A DNA stretch of 64,000 nt, taken from the NCBI GenBank assembly GCA_903830985.1, contig CAIKVZ010000055.1, positions 1-64,000 on the forward strand, in the 5' to 3' direction. A model generated the notes under the pieces. It searched no databases and was not told the origin of the DNA. It worked only from the letters and a program-made list of their open reading frames with translations. Positions 33,902-42,246 of this stretch are shown piece by piece; positions within the stretch are counted from its first letter, which is position 1; each line of letters starts with the position of its first letter. Origin of the DNA: an uncultured beta proteobacterium. Its GTDB lineage: Bacteria > Pseudomonadota > Gammaproteobacteria > Burkholderiales > Burkholderiaceae_C. The translations under genes were made by a program, and so were the position numbers.

Positions 33902-34939
33902 ATGCAGATACGCAAGACATTCGCCCCCGTGCTGGCCGCCGCCGCACTGCTGCTGGCGGCTGGCAGCAGCTGGTCGCAGGAGGTCATCCTCAAGGTGCAT
34001 CATTTCCTGGCGCCGAATGCGACGTCGCAAAAATTGCTCCTCGGCCCCTGGTGTGAAAAGATCGCCAAGGAATCCAGCAACCGGCTCAAGTGCCAGATCT
34101 ATCCGGCCATGCAGTTGGGCGGCACGCCCCCCCAATTGTTTGACCAGGCCAAGGACGGCGTGGCCGACATCATCTGGACCGTGCCCACCTACCAGGCCGG
34201 ACGCTTCGCCAAGTCCGAAGTGTTTGAACTCCCCTTCATGGTCAAGACGGCAGAAGGCGGCAGCCGCGCCTTCTGGGAGTACCTGCAGAAGAATTCCCTG
34301 GATGAATTCAAGGGCACGAAGATCCTGATGGCGCATGTGCACGATGGCGCCGAACTGCACTTTGCCGCCAAGTCGGTGAAGACGCTGGAAGACCTCAAGG
34401 GCCTCAAGGTGCGCGCGCCCACGCGCATCGGCACGCGCATGCTCGCCGCGCTGGGCGCAACACCGATACAGATGCCGGCACCGCAGGTTCAGGAAGCCAT
34501 TTCCAAGGGCGTCGTCGACGGCGCATCACTGCCCTGGGAAGTGGTCCCGGGCATCAAGGTGAACGAGGTCACCAAGTTCCACACCGAAACCGGCCCCGGC
34601 CAGCGCAAGATGTCCAACACCATCTTCGTGGTCGCGATGAACGAAGCCAAGTACAACAGTCTGGCGCCGGAACTCAAAAAAGTGATCGACGCCAACAGCG
34701 GTGCCGAAGCTTCGGCCTGGGCCGGACGGGTCTGGGACGGCACGATCGCCCCGGGACGCAAGTCCGCGACCGATAGAGGCAATACCGTGAACGTACTCAC
34801 TGCGGCGGAATACCAGCGCTGGGAAAAGGCCACCGAGGGCGTGGCACAGGACTGGCTCAAGGACCTGGCGGCCAAGGGCGTCGACGGCAAGCCGCTGCTG
34901 GAGTCCGCCCGGGCACTGCTGCAGCAGTACGACAAGTAG
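33902..34939 (+). CDS. dctP: TRAP transporter solute-binding protein (DctP-like)
   Basis: A 345-residue periplasmic receptor with a signal peptide ending near SSWSQ. The mature protein begins EVILKVHHFLAPNATSQ, and the central substrate-carboxylate-binding stretch GLKVRAPTRIGTRMLAALGA carries the conserved Arg. The start follows AAGGAGATTTGAC. The last 74 bp, including the stop, are repeated at 63.7 kb in a degenerate fragment. This copy is complete and probably functional. Confidence 0.92.
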   Translation: MQIRKTFAPVLAAAALLLAAGSSWSQEVILKVHHFLAPNATSQKLLLGPWCEKIAKESSNRLKCQIYPAMQLGGTPPQLFDQAKDGVADIIWTVPTYQAGRFAKSEVFELPFMVKTAEGGSRAFWEYLQKNSLDEFKGTKILMAHVHDGAELHFAAKSVKTLEDLKGLKVRAPTRIGTRMLAALGATPIQMPAPQVQEAISKGVVDGASLPWEVVPGIKVNEVTKFHTETGPGQRKMSNTIFVVAMNEAKYNSLAPELKKVIDANSGAEASAWAGRVWDGTIAPGRKSATDRGNTVNVLTAAEYQRWEKATEGVAQDWLKDLAAKGVDGKPLLESARALLQQYDK

Positions 34940-34978
34940 GAAACGCAGCGCGGCTACAGCAGCGGGCTCAATTCCCGC
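34866..34978 (+). repeat. Left copy of a long direct repeat (dctP 3' end plus convergent iclR 3' end)
   Basis: This stretch is repeated at 63688-63794 in the same orientation. In the first 74 aligned bases (dctP end through the stop codon) I count 6 mismatches. After a short length difference, a further 28 bases (CGGCTACAGCAGCGGGCTCA and on) align with 1 mismatch. The two copies bracket about 28.7 kb and mark the ends of a probable inserted or rearranged block. Confidence 0.85.
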
Positions 34979-35010
34979 TGCTTCGAGACGCTGAACAGCA
35001 CGCGCCTGAG
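34954..35010 (-). pseudogene. Remnant of an IclR-family regulator C terminus
   Basis: Read leftward, the frame ending in the TAG at 34954-34956 gives KQRELSPLL and stop, matching the EAARDLSPLL end of the IclR gene at the right edge of the window. A few more upstream residues (LRRVLF) also suit the last IclR helix. After that the similarity stops and the araC gene begins at 35021. This is best read as the leftover 3' end of an iclR gene that once converged on dctP. Confidence 0.55.
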
Positions 35011-35020
35011 CGGCGTGTGC

Positions 35021-36019
35021 TCAAGTGCCCCGACTTCTGCTCTGCGTTTGCGACGGCAGTTCGTCGAACTGCTGGCGGTATACCGACGCAAACTGACCCT
35101 GGTTCCAGAATCCCCAGCGCGCGGCGATGTCATGCAAGCCGGCGGCGGGGTCGAGGTTGCGTTTGATGTCCCGGCGTACCGCGTTGAGCCGGATGGCACG
35201 CAGGTACTTCATCGGACTGACGCCCAGGACATCCTGAAAGCAGTATTCCAGCTTGCGGGGGCTTGAGCCGATGGCGTCACACACCTGCAGGATGCTTGGC
35301 GGATCCTCGGGTCGGCGCAGCATGAACGCACAGGCGCGGTCCACGACACGTTTGCGCGACTCCAGACGCTTGAGTTCTGGCACGCAGATGCTTTCGGGAA
35401 TCGTGGCCAGCCACTCCATCAAAATATCATCGCGACATCGCAGCAGTCGCGGTTCGTCAACGAGCAGCGCAGGGGCCGCTCGAATGTGTTCCATGAGCGC
35501 CAGATGGGAGATGCGCAAGGATTCGATATTGGCCGGATTGGCTCTGACAACCAATTGCCGGTCCGACCAGGCGGAAAGCGATTTTTGGTACATCTGGCGC
35601 CACAGTGCTTGGAGCAATTCGCCGTCCACCACGATCGCCATCAAGCTGAAGCCCGTGGGACTTGCCAGGTCCAGATTTTCACTGCGGCCCAACATGATGG
35701 AGGCCAGGTCCAACCTTTGGCCCGTGAAGATGGCTTCTTCGGCCTGTTCCAGAGCCACGGCAAATCCGTACTGGCCGCGCCCCAGACTGCCGCGCTGGCG
35801 CACGGCGCAGCCTATGGATTCGTGCACCAAACGCACGCCCGGCAACTGTATGTGATTGATGTCTCCGGAGAAGCGACCACGCGACAACTGTTCGTAGTCC
35901 AGCGCCCAGTCGGATTGCGCATTGGCGTGCACGTCAATGTCTGACGTTCGCAGATTGCGCAGCCATGGGGCGCCCATGGGCGCGCCGGTGCTGGTGGTGA
36001 GGCTGTCGCTGGATGTCAT
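35021..36019 (-). CDS. AraC-family transcriptional regulator
   Basis: A 332-residue protein with a long N-terminal effector part and a C-terminal AraC/XylS double helix-turn-helix (about residues 230-320: SILQVCDAIGSSPRKLEYCF, then LHDIAARWGFWNQGQFASVYRQQF). The organisation resembles EutR-type members. The start at 36019 is a best guess; a GGAG lies rather far upstream. It is downstream of idrA on the same strand and sits at the left end of the repeat-flanked block. Its target is unknown; the adjacent molybdoenzyme operon is the obvious candidate. Confidence 0.82.
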   Translation of the reverse strand: MTSSDSLTTSTGAPMGAPWLRNLRTSDIDVHANAQSDWALDYEQLSRGRFSGDINHIQLPGVRLVHESIGCAVRQRGSLGRGQYGFAVALEQAEEAIFTGQRLDLASIMLGRSENLDLASPTGFSLMAIVVDGELLQALWRQMYQKSLSAWSDRQLVVRANPANIESLRISHLALMEHIRAAPALLVDEPRLLRCRDDILMEWLATIPESICVPELKRLESRKRVVDRACAFMLRRPEDPPSILQVCDAIGSSPRKLEYCFQDVLGVSPMKYLRAIRLNAVRRDIKRNLDPAAGLHDIAARWGFWNQGQFASVYRQQFDELPSQTQSRSRGT

Positions 36020-36193
36020 GGTCAAGCCGGAATATTTTCTCCGTCGAGGATACCCGCAAACCCCGTATCGCTCGATAAAAACGGCAAGCGAAAACCCGCG
36101 TTCGAACCCCCAGGGCGGCAGACGCCACACACTGCCATCGGCAGTCAAACCATTCGGGTCGCGGGCTTGGTCGAAACTGTGCCGGCGGGCAGT

Positions 36194-38854
36194 TCAGAGC
36201 GGTGATCTGGGTTGCAGCGAAAGACCGTGGAACGCGTGTTTGAGTGGCGATTCTCCGAGTCGAATGAGGACGCCTCGGCCCAGCTTGTAGCGATAGTTGT
36301 TCGTCATCGGGTCGGGCACGGCGTGACAGACCGCATTGGCCGGCGCCCCGGGAAAGTTGAAGTTGGCCTTGCCCACGCCGGGCCGGATGTCCTCCGTGAC
36401 GAGGGCGATGGCTTCGAATTCGCCGAACCCGGTCTTGATGTGGCCGGCGGCGAGCAGGCTGTCAAAGCCCAGGTCGTTTTCCAGGACGCCCTGGGGCATG
36501 CCGGTCTGGATGTAGACGGTGTCATTCACCACGCGCACCCGGTCGCCGCTTTCAATCCCCTGTGGCGCAGCGTCCAGGGGATGCAAAAAGAGCAGCGGAT
36601 GCGGACCGCGCGACGCGGTTTGCGGTTTTCGGGCGTCATCGAAACCGCTCTGCCAAGTCTCGTTCACGCGGCCATTCGTGATCCAGATTTCACCCTTGTG
36701 CGGGCGCGGCGCAATCGCCCGGTAGAACTCGCTCCAGCCGGGGAAATCCCAGGGTGATTTCAACAGCTGTGCCTTGCCGCTGTGGGTATTGAAGGCGTGC
36801 AGAAATTGCTGCCGCGCCTCGCTTCCCGCCATCGGGCCCCAGTCGTTGTTCGGGTCGTGCAGGCGCCCGGTGCCCACCAGCACGCCGTCGCGTTCGCGGA
36901 TCGGCGTCTGTATGCCGGTGGTGCCGAGTGCGCGCAGCAGTTCATGGGCGGGACGGCCCTCGCGCCTTGCGGCGGCGACGAGGGCAAAGTAGTCGAGCAC
37001 ACCCCCGCGGGAAAAGCGCGACGCGGCTTCGAACACATCATTCGCGTTGTTCCACTGGTAGCCGGAGAAGCCCATCTTGCGGGCGAACTGCTGTACCGCC
37101 CACCAGTCGGGTTTGGCCTGTCCCGGTGGGTCATTGAACGCGGCGTACAGGCGCAGCCGACGCTCGGAGTTGCAGCGCGTGAAGTCGGCCTCGCCCCAGG
37201 TGGCTGCAGGCAACAGCACATCGGCGAAGCGCGTTCCCAGGGGTTCGACCGGGTAGATGTCGGAATCGACGAGCACCATGCCGCCGCTGTCGACACGCTG
37301 CTTCCAGGCCGCGACGATGGACGCGAGCTCGGCGCGCGCGGGCTGGTGTGGGCTGCCGCTGCTCGCCTTGCTGATCGCCGCCTGCAGTTCCGCCGAGGCG
37401 GTCATGGCACCGATCCAGCTGGTGCCGAAAACCCAGGCAAAGCGGACCTGGCCGTCGATCAGCCAGCGGTCCAGGTTGAGGTCCTTCTTGCGCCGTCCAG
37501 GGTATTTCTCCGGGCTCAGCCAGCCCGAAGCGCCGCCCGCGTTGACCATGCCGCGCTGATGACCACCGCCGCGCGACACCACCTGGCCGGGGCGGTTGCC
37601 CGCGCCGCAGATGAGACCGAGGGCCGCGAGCGAGGCCGAGTTCATGTAGTTGTTCGACCAGTAGTTGCCCTTTTCCAGCATGAAGGAGGTCTTCGGCCGC
37701 TTCCCGTCGGCCTTGGGCCGTGCCATCATTTCAGCGCAGCGCCGGATGTAGGCAGCGGCCAGGCCGGTGATGCGCGCGGCATTGTCCAGACGATGCTCAT
37801 CGCGCCCGAGAATGAACTTGCGAAAATCCGGCCAATCGCTTTGCCAACGACCCCAGGTCGTGCGCCACTGGCTGCCAGTGTTGCGCGTGCCGCGACCGTA
37901 ACCGGCATTGCTCTCCCAGGCGTTGGCGGTCCAGCGCTCGATGAACTCCTGGTCCTGCCAGCCGGCTTCGATGATCAGCCGTGCCAGGGCGTTGTGCAGG
38001 ATGGTGTCGGTGCCCGGAATGATCGGCAGCCACAGCCCGCCGTGCTTGACGCCCCAGGCGACGCCCATGGTCTTGTGCGGGGTCACGAAGATCAGCTTCT
38101 TGCCGGGATTGGCGCCGTGCATGATCCAGCTGGTGAACAGCGTGGCCTTGGTCTCGAACGGGTCAACGCCGGACATGAACAGCGTCTCGCACATACCCCA
38201 GTCCTCGAACGACGCCGAGAAGGCGTCGATGCCGGAGTCATCAAGCCCGGTGGCGTCGTTGGTGTTGGCGCACTTGTCGTGCGGCGCAAAGGCCGGCGTG
38301 CCAACGCTGGTCAGCGCCAGGCGGGTGATGGCATAGGTGTTCTCGAAGTACTGGTACGAATTGCTTTTGACGGCCCAGGCATGCTCGCCGAATTTGGCCA
38401 GCACGTACTTCGAAATCTCGGCCATCGCGTCCAGCGCCAGCTCCCAGCTCACCGCCACCAGTTCGCCATTGATCCGCAGCTGCGGCGTGGTCAGGCGCTC
38501 GCGTGTTCGGTTGTCCGGGTTGTAGCACTTCTGTGCGAGCGTGCCGCCGCGCACCGAATGGTTGCCATGCAGATTCACAACGCTCGCTTGCGGGTCGGGC
38601 AGGACAACGACGTGGTGCGCCTGCCCCTGGTGCTGCACCACATTGTGCATCGCCGGACTGATCCAGGGCCGCGGTCCGCGCGCCCCCGGCGTCGGCGCAA
38701 GGTCCACGCCCAGCGCGTTGCTGGCGGCCGCGGCCCCGCCTTCGCTGCCCAGCGGCCAGCGATAGACCTTGTAGCCGCAGCCCACGGCGCAGTAGTCGCA
38801 GGCGGTTGTGAAGACCTCGGCGTTGACCGGCGGCAACGGTGGGGCCGTGCTCAT
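36194..38854 (-). CDS. idrA: Molybdopterin oxidoreductase large subunit, IdrA/AioA family (probable iodate reductase)
   Basis: An 886-residue DMSO-reductase-superfamily protein with the arsenite-oxidase-type [3Fe-4S] site: C19-x2-C22-x3-C26 (ACDYCAVGCGYKVYRW) and a serine in NHSVRGGTLAQ at the fourth-ligand position. There is no signal peptide; export would ride on the Tat signal of the Rieske subunit. Two peroxidase modules in the same operon are diagnostic of iodate reductase (IdrABP1P2) and not of AioBA, and no arsenic genes are nearby. Iodate reductase is periplasmic and reduces iodate during respiration. The ATG overlaps the idrB stop. Arsenite oxidase or another oxyanion enzyme of this branch remains possible. 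Confidence 0.7.
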   Translation of the reverse strand: MSTAPPLPPVNAEVFTTACDYCAVGCGYKVYRWPLGSEGGAAAASNALGVDLAPTPGARGPRPWISPAMHNVVQHQGQAHHVVVLPDPQASVVNLHGNHSVRGGTLAQKCYNPDNRTRERLTTPQLRINGELVAVSWELALDAMAEISKYVLAKFGEHAWAVKSNSYQYFENTYAITRLALTSVGTPAFAPHDKCANTNDATGLDDSGIDAFSASFEDWGMCETLFMSGVDPFETKATLFTSWIMHGANPGKKLIFVTPHKTMGVAWGVKHGGLWLPIIPGTDTILHNALARLIIEAGWQDQEFIERWTANAWESNAGYGRGTRNTGSQWRTTWGRWQSDWPDFRKFILGRDEHRLDNAARITGLAAAYIRRCAEMMARPKADGKRPKTSFMLEKGNYWSNNYMNSASLAALGLICGAGNRPGQVVSRGGGHQRGMVNAGGASGWLSPEKYPGRRKKDLNLDRWLIDGQVRFAWVFGTSWIGAMTASAELQAAISKASSGSPHQPARAELASIVAAWKQRVDSGGMVLVDSDIYPVEPLGTRFADVLLPAATWGEADFTRCNSERRLRLYAAFNDPPGQAKPDWWAVQQFARKMGFSGYQWNNANDVFEAASRFSRGGVLDYFALVAAARREGRPAHELLRALGTTGIQTPIRERDGVLVGTGRLHDPNNDWGPMAGSEARQQFLHAFNTHSGKAQLLKSPWDFPGWSEFYRAIAPRPHKGEIWITNGRVNETWQSGFDDARKPQTASRGPHPLLFLHPLDAAPQGIESGDRVRVVNDTVYIQTGMPQGVLENDLGFDSLLAAGHIKTGFGEFEAIALVTEDIRPGVGKANFNFPGAPANAVCHAVPDPMTNNYRYKLGRGVLIRLGESPLKHAFHGLSLQPRSPL

Positions 38855-39393
38855 GGCGCCACCGCGGTTGCGCCGAAGATCAGGCCCATCACGCCCACGG
38901 CGTAAAGGATGTCGCCGTCGAGCTCGAGGACGATTTGCGGCAGGCTCTCGGTGGCGTGCCCCGTGATCACCATGCCATGGCGGCTGAGGTCAAAACTCGT
39001 CAGGTGGCGCGGACAAGGGCCCAGCGTCGGTTGCAGGGGTCGCAGGCTGTCGCGCAGGCTCGCGCCCATGTGGGTGCATGCCAGACTGAACGCCACGACC
39101 TCGCGCCCCGGCCCGAGCCCGCCACCGGCGGGCGCACCGATGCGCAGCAGTCCGTTGCCCAGGCCCGGGTGCGGGTAGTCGAAATAGCGGGGCGCACCGT
39201 CCAGCAACGAGGACAGCGTACCGATGGCGCGGCGCGGGTACTCGGCCTTGAGCAGCACGAGCCCTGGCGCTGCGGTCAGCGCGGCCGCGCTGGCCAGCGC
39301 AACGGTGCTCAGGGAGAGCGCACCGGCGAACAGGAAATCGCGTCGGCTCATACAGGGACGGGCGTCGCCAGCGGGCGGCAGCAAGAGGTTCAT
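38851..39393 (-). CDS. idrB: Rieske-type small subunit, IdrB/AioB family
   Basis: A 180-residue protein with a Tat signal (MSRRDFLFAGALS after a short leader) and a Rieske [2Fe-2S] site: C106-T-H108 and C127-P-R-H130. The extra disulfide cysteines of cytochrome bc1 Rieske proteins are missing (CTHMGASL), as in arsenite-oxidase-type small subunits. It would carry electrons between the molybdenum subunit and periplasmic cytochrome. The start at 39393 overlaps the preceding stop; an internal ATG at 39351, just before SRRDF, is an alternative start. Confidence 0.78.
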   Translation of the reverse strand: MNLLLPPAGDARPCMSRRDFLFAGALSLSTVALASAAALTAAPGLVLLKAEYPRRAIGTLSSLLDGAPRYFDYPHPGLGNGLLRIGAPAGGGLGPGREVVAFSLACTHMGASLRDSLRPLQPTLGPCPRHLTSFDLSRHGMVITGHATESLPQIVLELDGDILYAVGVMGLIFGATAVAP

Positions 39394-41591
39394 CGGGGGC
39401 TATCCTGCGGCAGCGCCGCGTAGTCAGGCAGTAGCGGTTCTGCGACGAGCAGGGGCTGCTCCATGCTGAGGGCCTCGAGCAGCGCCAGCAGATCCTGTTT
39501 CTCGGCAGTGTTCAGGCCCAGCGGCACCAGCCAGCTTGGTTTGTTGGCCACGCTGCCGCCGCCGCGGTCGTAGAAGTCGACCACCTCGGCCAGGCTCGCG
39601 AACGCGCCGTTGTGCATGTACGGCGCGGTGGTCTTCAATTCGCGCAGCGAGGGCGTGCGGAACTTGCCGATGTCAGCCGGGTTGCGGGTGGTGTAGAACA
39701 GGCCGAGGTCGGCATGGGTGGCAAGGTAACTCGCCTGGCTGGCGCCGCGCTGATAGTTCTGCCAGCGCTGGGTGATCTGCAGCAAGGGCGTGACGCCGCC
39801 CGCCGGTTGCGGCACGCCGGTGGCATAAAAACCCTGATCCGAGGCCAGCGCGCCGTTGTGGCAACGCAGGCAACCGGCGCGACCGTTAAACAGCGCCAGG
39901 CCGCGTTTCGCAGCAGGCGTCAAGGCCTGTTCGTCGCCGGCGGCGTAGCGGTCCAACGCCACCTGGCGCGGGTCCGACACCAGCGTGCGCTCGAAGGCCG
40001 CGATGGCCTGATAGGCCAGGGCAATTCGGGGCCACTCGACGCCGAAGACTTGGCGAAAGCGTGCAACGTATTCGGGAATGAAGCGCAGCCGCATTTCCAT
40101 CATTGCCGGGTCGCCATTGCCGGCCACGGCGCCTTCGGCCGCACCGGCGGCCTGATGTTCCAGGCTCATGGCCGCGCCATCCCAATTGAGCGTGCCGAAG
40201 TAGGCGGAATTCATGGCAGTTGGCGCATTGCGCCAGTGCCAGGTTCCAGGGTAGCCGCGCGAGCGCGCCCCGCCCTCGCTCCAGCCGCGCTGCGGGAAGT
40301 GGCAGGAGAAGCATGGCGTGCTGCCGTCCCCGGACAGGCGCGGGTCGAAGAACAGCAGGCGACCGAGTTCGACCTTTTGCGCCGACATCGGGTTGTCGCT
40401 CGGCACCGGCGCCGGCGGCAAGGGCGCCAGGGGCGGCAAATTGCGCGGCGGGCTCGACAGTGCCGTCGCGACCACGTCCGGGATCGGGGCCACCGGCAAG
40501 AGCTGGAATGCTGCGGTGGCGGGAACCGCAACCTGCACCGGGTCGCCACTGAGCGTCTCGAGAAATGCCAGCAGCTGGGCGCGCTCGGCACGGCTGAGAT
40601 GCAGTGGCCTGAGTTCGCTGCCAGGTCCGCCGCCGCGATCGTAAAAGTCAACGACCTCGGCCAGCGTGGCAAAGACACCGTTGTGCATGTAGGGCGCGGT
40701 ACGCCCGATCTCGCGCAGCGAGGGCGTCAGGAATCGGCCGCGGTCGGCCGGCACCTTGCTCACGGCGTAGGCACCGACATCGCTGCGCGCGTTCATGTAG
40801 TTGGGCATGCCCATCGTGGCGTAGTGCCGAAGCGCGGAGATGGCACGCAAGGGATTGCGCCAGACCTCGGGGTTCTCCGGCACCCCGGTGTGGTGCAGCG
40901 CCGCGTCCGACAGCATGGCCCCCTGATGGCAGCGAAGGCAGCCGGCCTTGCCCGAGAACAGCGCCAGGCCGGCCATAGCCTCGGACGAAATTGCCTGCCT
41001 GTCACCGCGCAAATAGCGGTCGATCGGCACATTGCAGGATTGCAGTGTGCGGATGAATTCGGCCACGGCTTCGAACAGCTTGGGCCCATAGGGATCAGTC
41101 CCGACGCCCTGCGCCTGTTCCCACAGCACCATGAGTGGCGCCAACTGCTTGATGCGCTCCTGCACCAGGCGGGCGTCGGCGTTCATGAAGTGCGCCTCGG
41201 TGACCATGTCGCGCACCGCCGTGCCCAGGTCGCTGCCGTCGAGCCGGCCATCCCACATCAGACGGCGCCGATGGCCCACATTGAGCAAGGTCGGCGCATT
41301 GCGAAAATACTCGCTGCCGGGATAGGCCCGCGACAGTGCTTCGCCGTCGCCCCAGGCCTTGGCGGGCATGTGGCAACTGGCGCAGGAGCGACTGAGGTCA
41401 CCGGACAGGCGTGCATCGAAGAACAGGTGGCGACCGAGTTCCACCAGCGCCGCATTCGGCGCCACCAGTGCCGGCAAGGGCGTGATCTGGGCGAGAGCAG
41501 ACTGACTGAACATGACGAGCGCCGCGCCCAGTCCCCGCAACGCACAACGCAGCAGCCACGGCATCGCCGGCCAGCGCACGAACGGCCTCAT
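39390..41591 (-). CDS. Tandem di-haem cytochrome c peroxidase/MauG-family fusion (IdrP1-IdrP2-like, tetrahaem)
   Basis: A 733-residue exported protein made of two consecutive di-haem peroxidase modules. Haem motifs are CASCH (70), CLRCH (218), CFSCH (427) and CLRCH (574). Each module also repeats LGRxLFFDxRLSGD near its start and a TAPYMHNGxFAxLAEVVDFYDRGGG segment (long form split here: TAPYMHNG and EVVDFYDRGGG). A Pro-rich linker (PPRNLPPLAPLPPAPVPSDN) joins them. Known idr loci have two separate peroxidase genes, thought to remove peroxide formed during iodate reduction; here they are one polypeptide. The frame is uninterrupted. The signal peptide ends near SALAQ. Confidence 0.82.
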   Translation of the reverse strand: MRPFVRWPAMPWLLRCALRGLGAALVMFSQSALAQITPLPALVAPNAALVELGRHLFFDARLSGDLSRSCASCHMPAKAWGDGEALSRAYPGSEYFRNAPTLLNVGHRRRLMWDGRLDGSDLGTAVRDMVTEAHFMNADARLVQERIKQLAPLMVLWEQAQGVGTDPYGPKLFEAVAEFIRTLQSCNVPIDRYLRGDRQAISSEAMAGLALFSGKAGCLRCHQGAMLSDAALHHTGVPENPEVWRNPLRAISALRHYATMGMPNYMNARSDVGAYAVSKVPADRGRFLTPSLREIGRTAPYMHNGVFATLAEVVDFYDRGGGPGSELRPLHLSRAERAQLLAFLETLSGDPVQVAVPATAAFQLLPVAPIPDVVATALSSPPRNLPPLAPLPPAPVPSDNPMSAQKVELGRLLFFDPRLSGDGSTPCFSCHFPQRGWSEGGARSRGYPGTWHWRNAPTAMNSAYFGTLNWDGAAMSLEHQAAGAAEGAVAGNGDPAMMEMRLRFIPEYVARFRQVFGVEWPRIALAYQAIAAFERTLVSDPRQVALDRYAAGDEQALTPAAKRGLALFNGRAGCLRCHNGALASDQGFYATGVPQPAGGVTPLLQITQRWQNYQRGASQASYLATHADLGLFYTTRNPADIGKFRTPSLRELKTTAPYMHNGAFASLAEVVDFYDRGGGSVANKPSWLVPLGLNTAEKQDLLALLEALSMEQPLLVAEPLLPDYAALPQDSPR

Positions 41592-41950
41592 CCCGCGGGC
41601 CGGTGGCGAATCAGCGCCGTCGTCGGGGTCAGCGCCAGGCAGGCATTCTTCCAGGTCAGCAGTTCATCGAGCAGCAAGGCCTCGTCGCTGGCACTCATGG
41701 CGACCGACGAGCGCGGCGGCACGCGAATGAAGAACCTGCGCCCGGCTTCGGTCTGATAGAAGGCGCCGACCGGACGCTTGGGTGCGCCCAGCGCCGGATC
41801 GGTAGGCGGCAGCGGGTGGCAGCCGATGCAATTAAGGTAGTACAGCATGCGCGCTGATTCGGCGCGCACAGGCGATGCCACAAGCACCAAGGCCAAGGCG
41901 ATGAGGCAGCCGAGGACGCCGCCAGCAAGGGGCTCGCGCCAATTCACCAT
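41588..41950 (-). CDS. Small monohaem c-type cytochrome
   Basis: A 120-residue exported protein with a signal peptide ending about VRAES and one haem site, C41-I-G-C44-H. It is the first gene of the leftward idr-like operon, and its stop overlaps the start of the peroxidase fusion (ATGA). It is a likely periplasmic electron carrier to or from the Rieske subunit or the peroxidases. Beyond the haem motif it has few recognisable features. A weak Shine-Dalgarno (GCGGGA) precedes the ATG. Confidence 0.75.
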   Translation of the reverse strand: MVNWREPLAGGVLGCLIALALVLVASPVRAESARMLYYLNCIGCHPLPPTDPALGAPKRPVGAFYQTEAGRRFFIRVPPRSSVAMSASDEALLLDELLTWKNACLALTPTTALIRHRPAG

Positions 41951-42246
41951 TCCCGCTGCCGTTTCTGTTTCATGCCTCGCATGCTAGTTGATCCGGGCGC
42001 CGCCGGCCATCCTCCAATAAAGCGGTAACAGGCGTTTGCCGACCTGCTGCACCGACCCCGCTCAGGCGCGCCAGCTGCAGAATTTGCCGATCTGGCAGCG
42101 AGCTGGCGCAACGCCATTCAGACCGAGTCGGTGTTTACCCCGACGCCATGTTTGCGTTTTTTTCTCATGCAACTTTGCGCGGCGAACCTACATTCGGGCC
42201 ATGTGAGCAGCCAGCCCACAAGCCACCCAACTCGACGCACCCTTTC

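Noticed and set aside
36194-39393. Arsenite oxidase (AioBA) as the primary call
   Set aside because: The large and small subunits fit the family, but the linked tandem di-haem peroxidases are typical of iodate reductase, and no arsenic resistance or AioXSR-type genes are seen. Kept as an alternative only.
36782-41756. Long plus-strand open frames opposite idrA and the peroxidase fusion
   Set aside because: They mirror genes with clear haem, Rieske and molybdopterin motifs. Their own peptides look like reverse-frame translations of GC-rich DNA.
41951-42246. A fourth copy of the aau-type promoter module before the idr-like operon
   Set aside because: A CTAGCAT sequence is present on the minus strand near 41977, but the 20-bp box is not found at the required distance.
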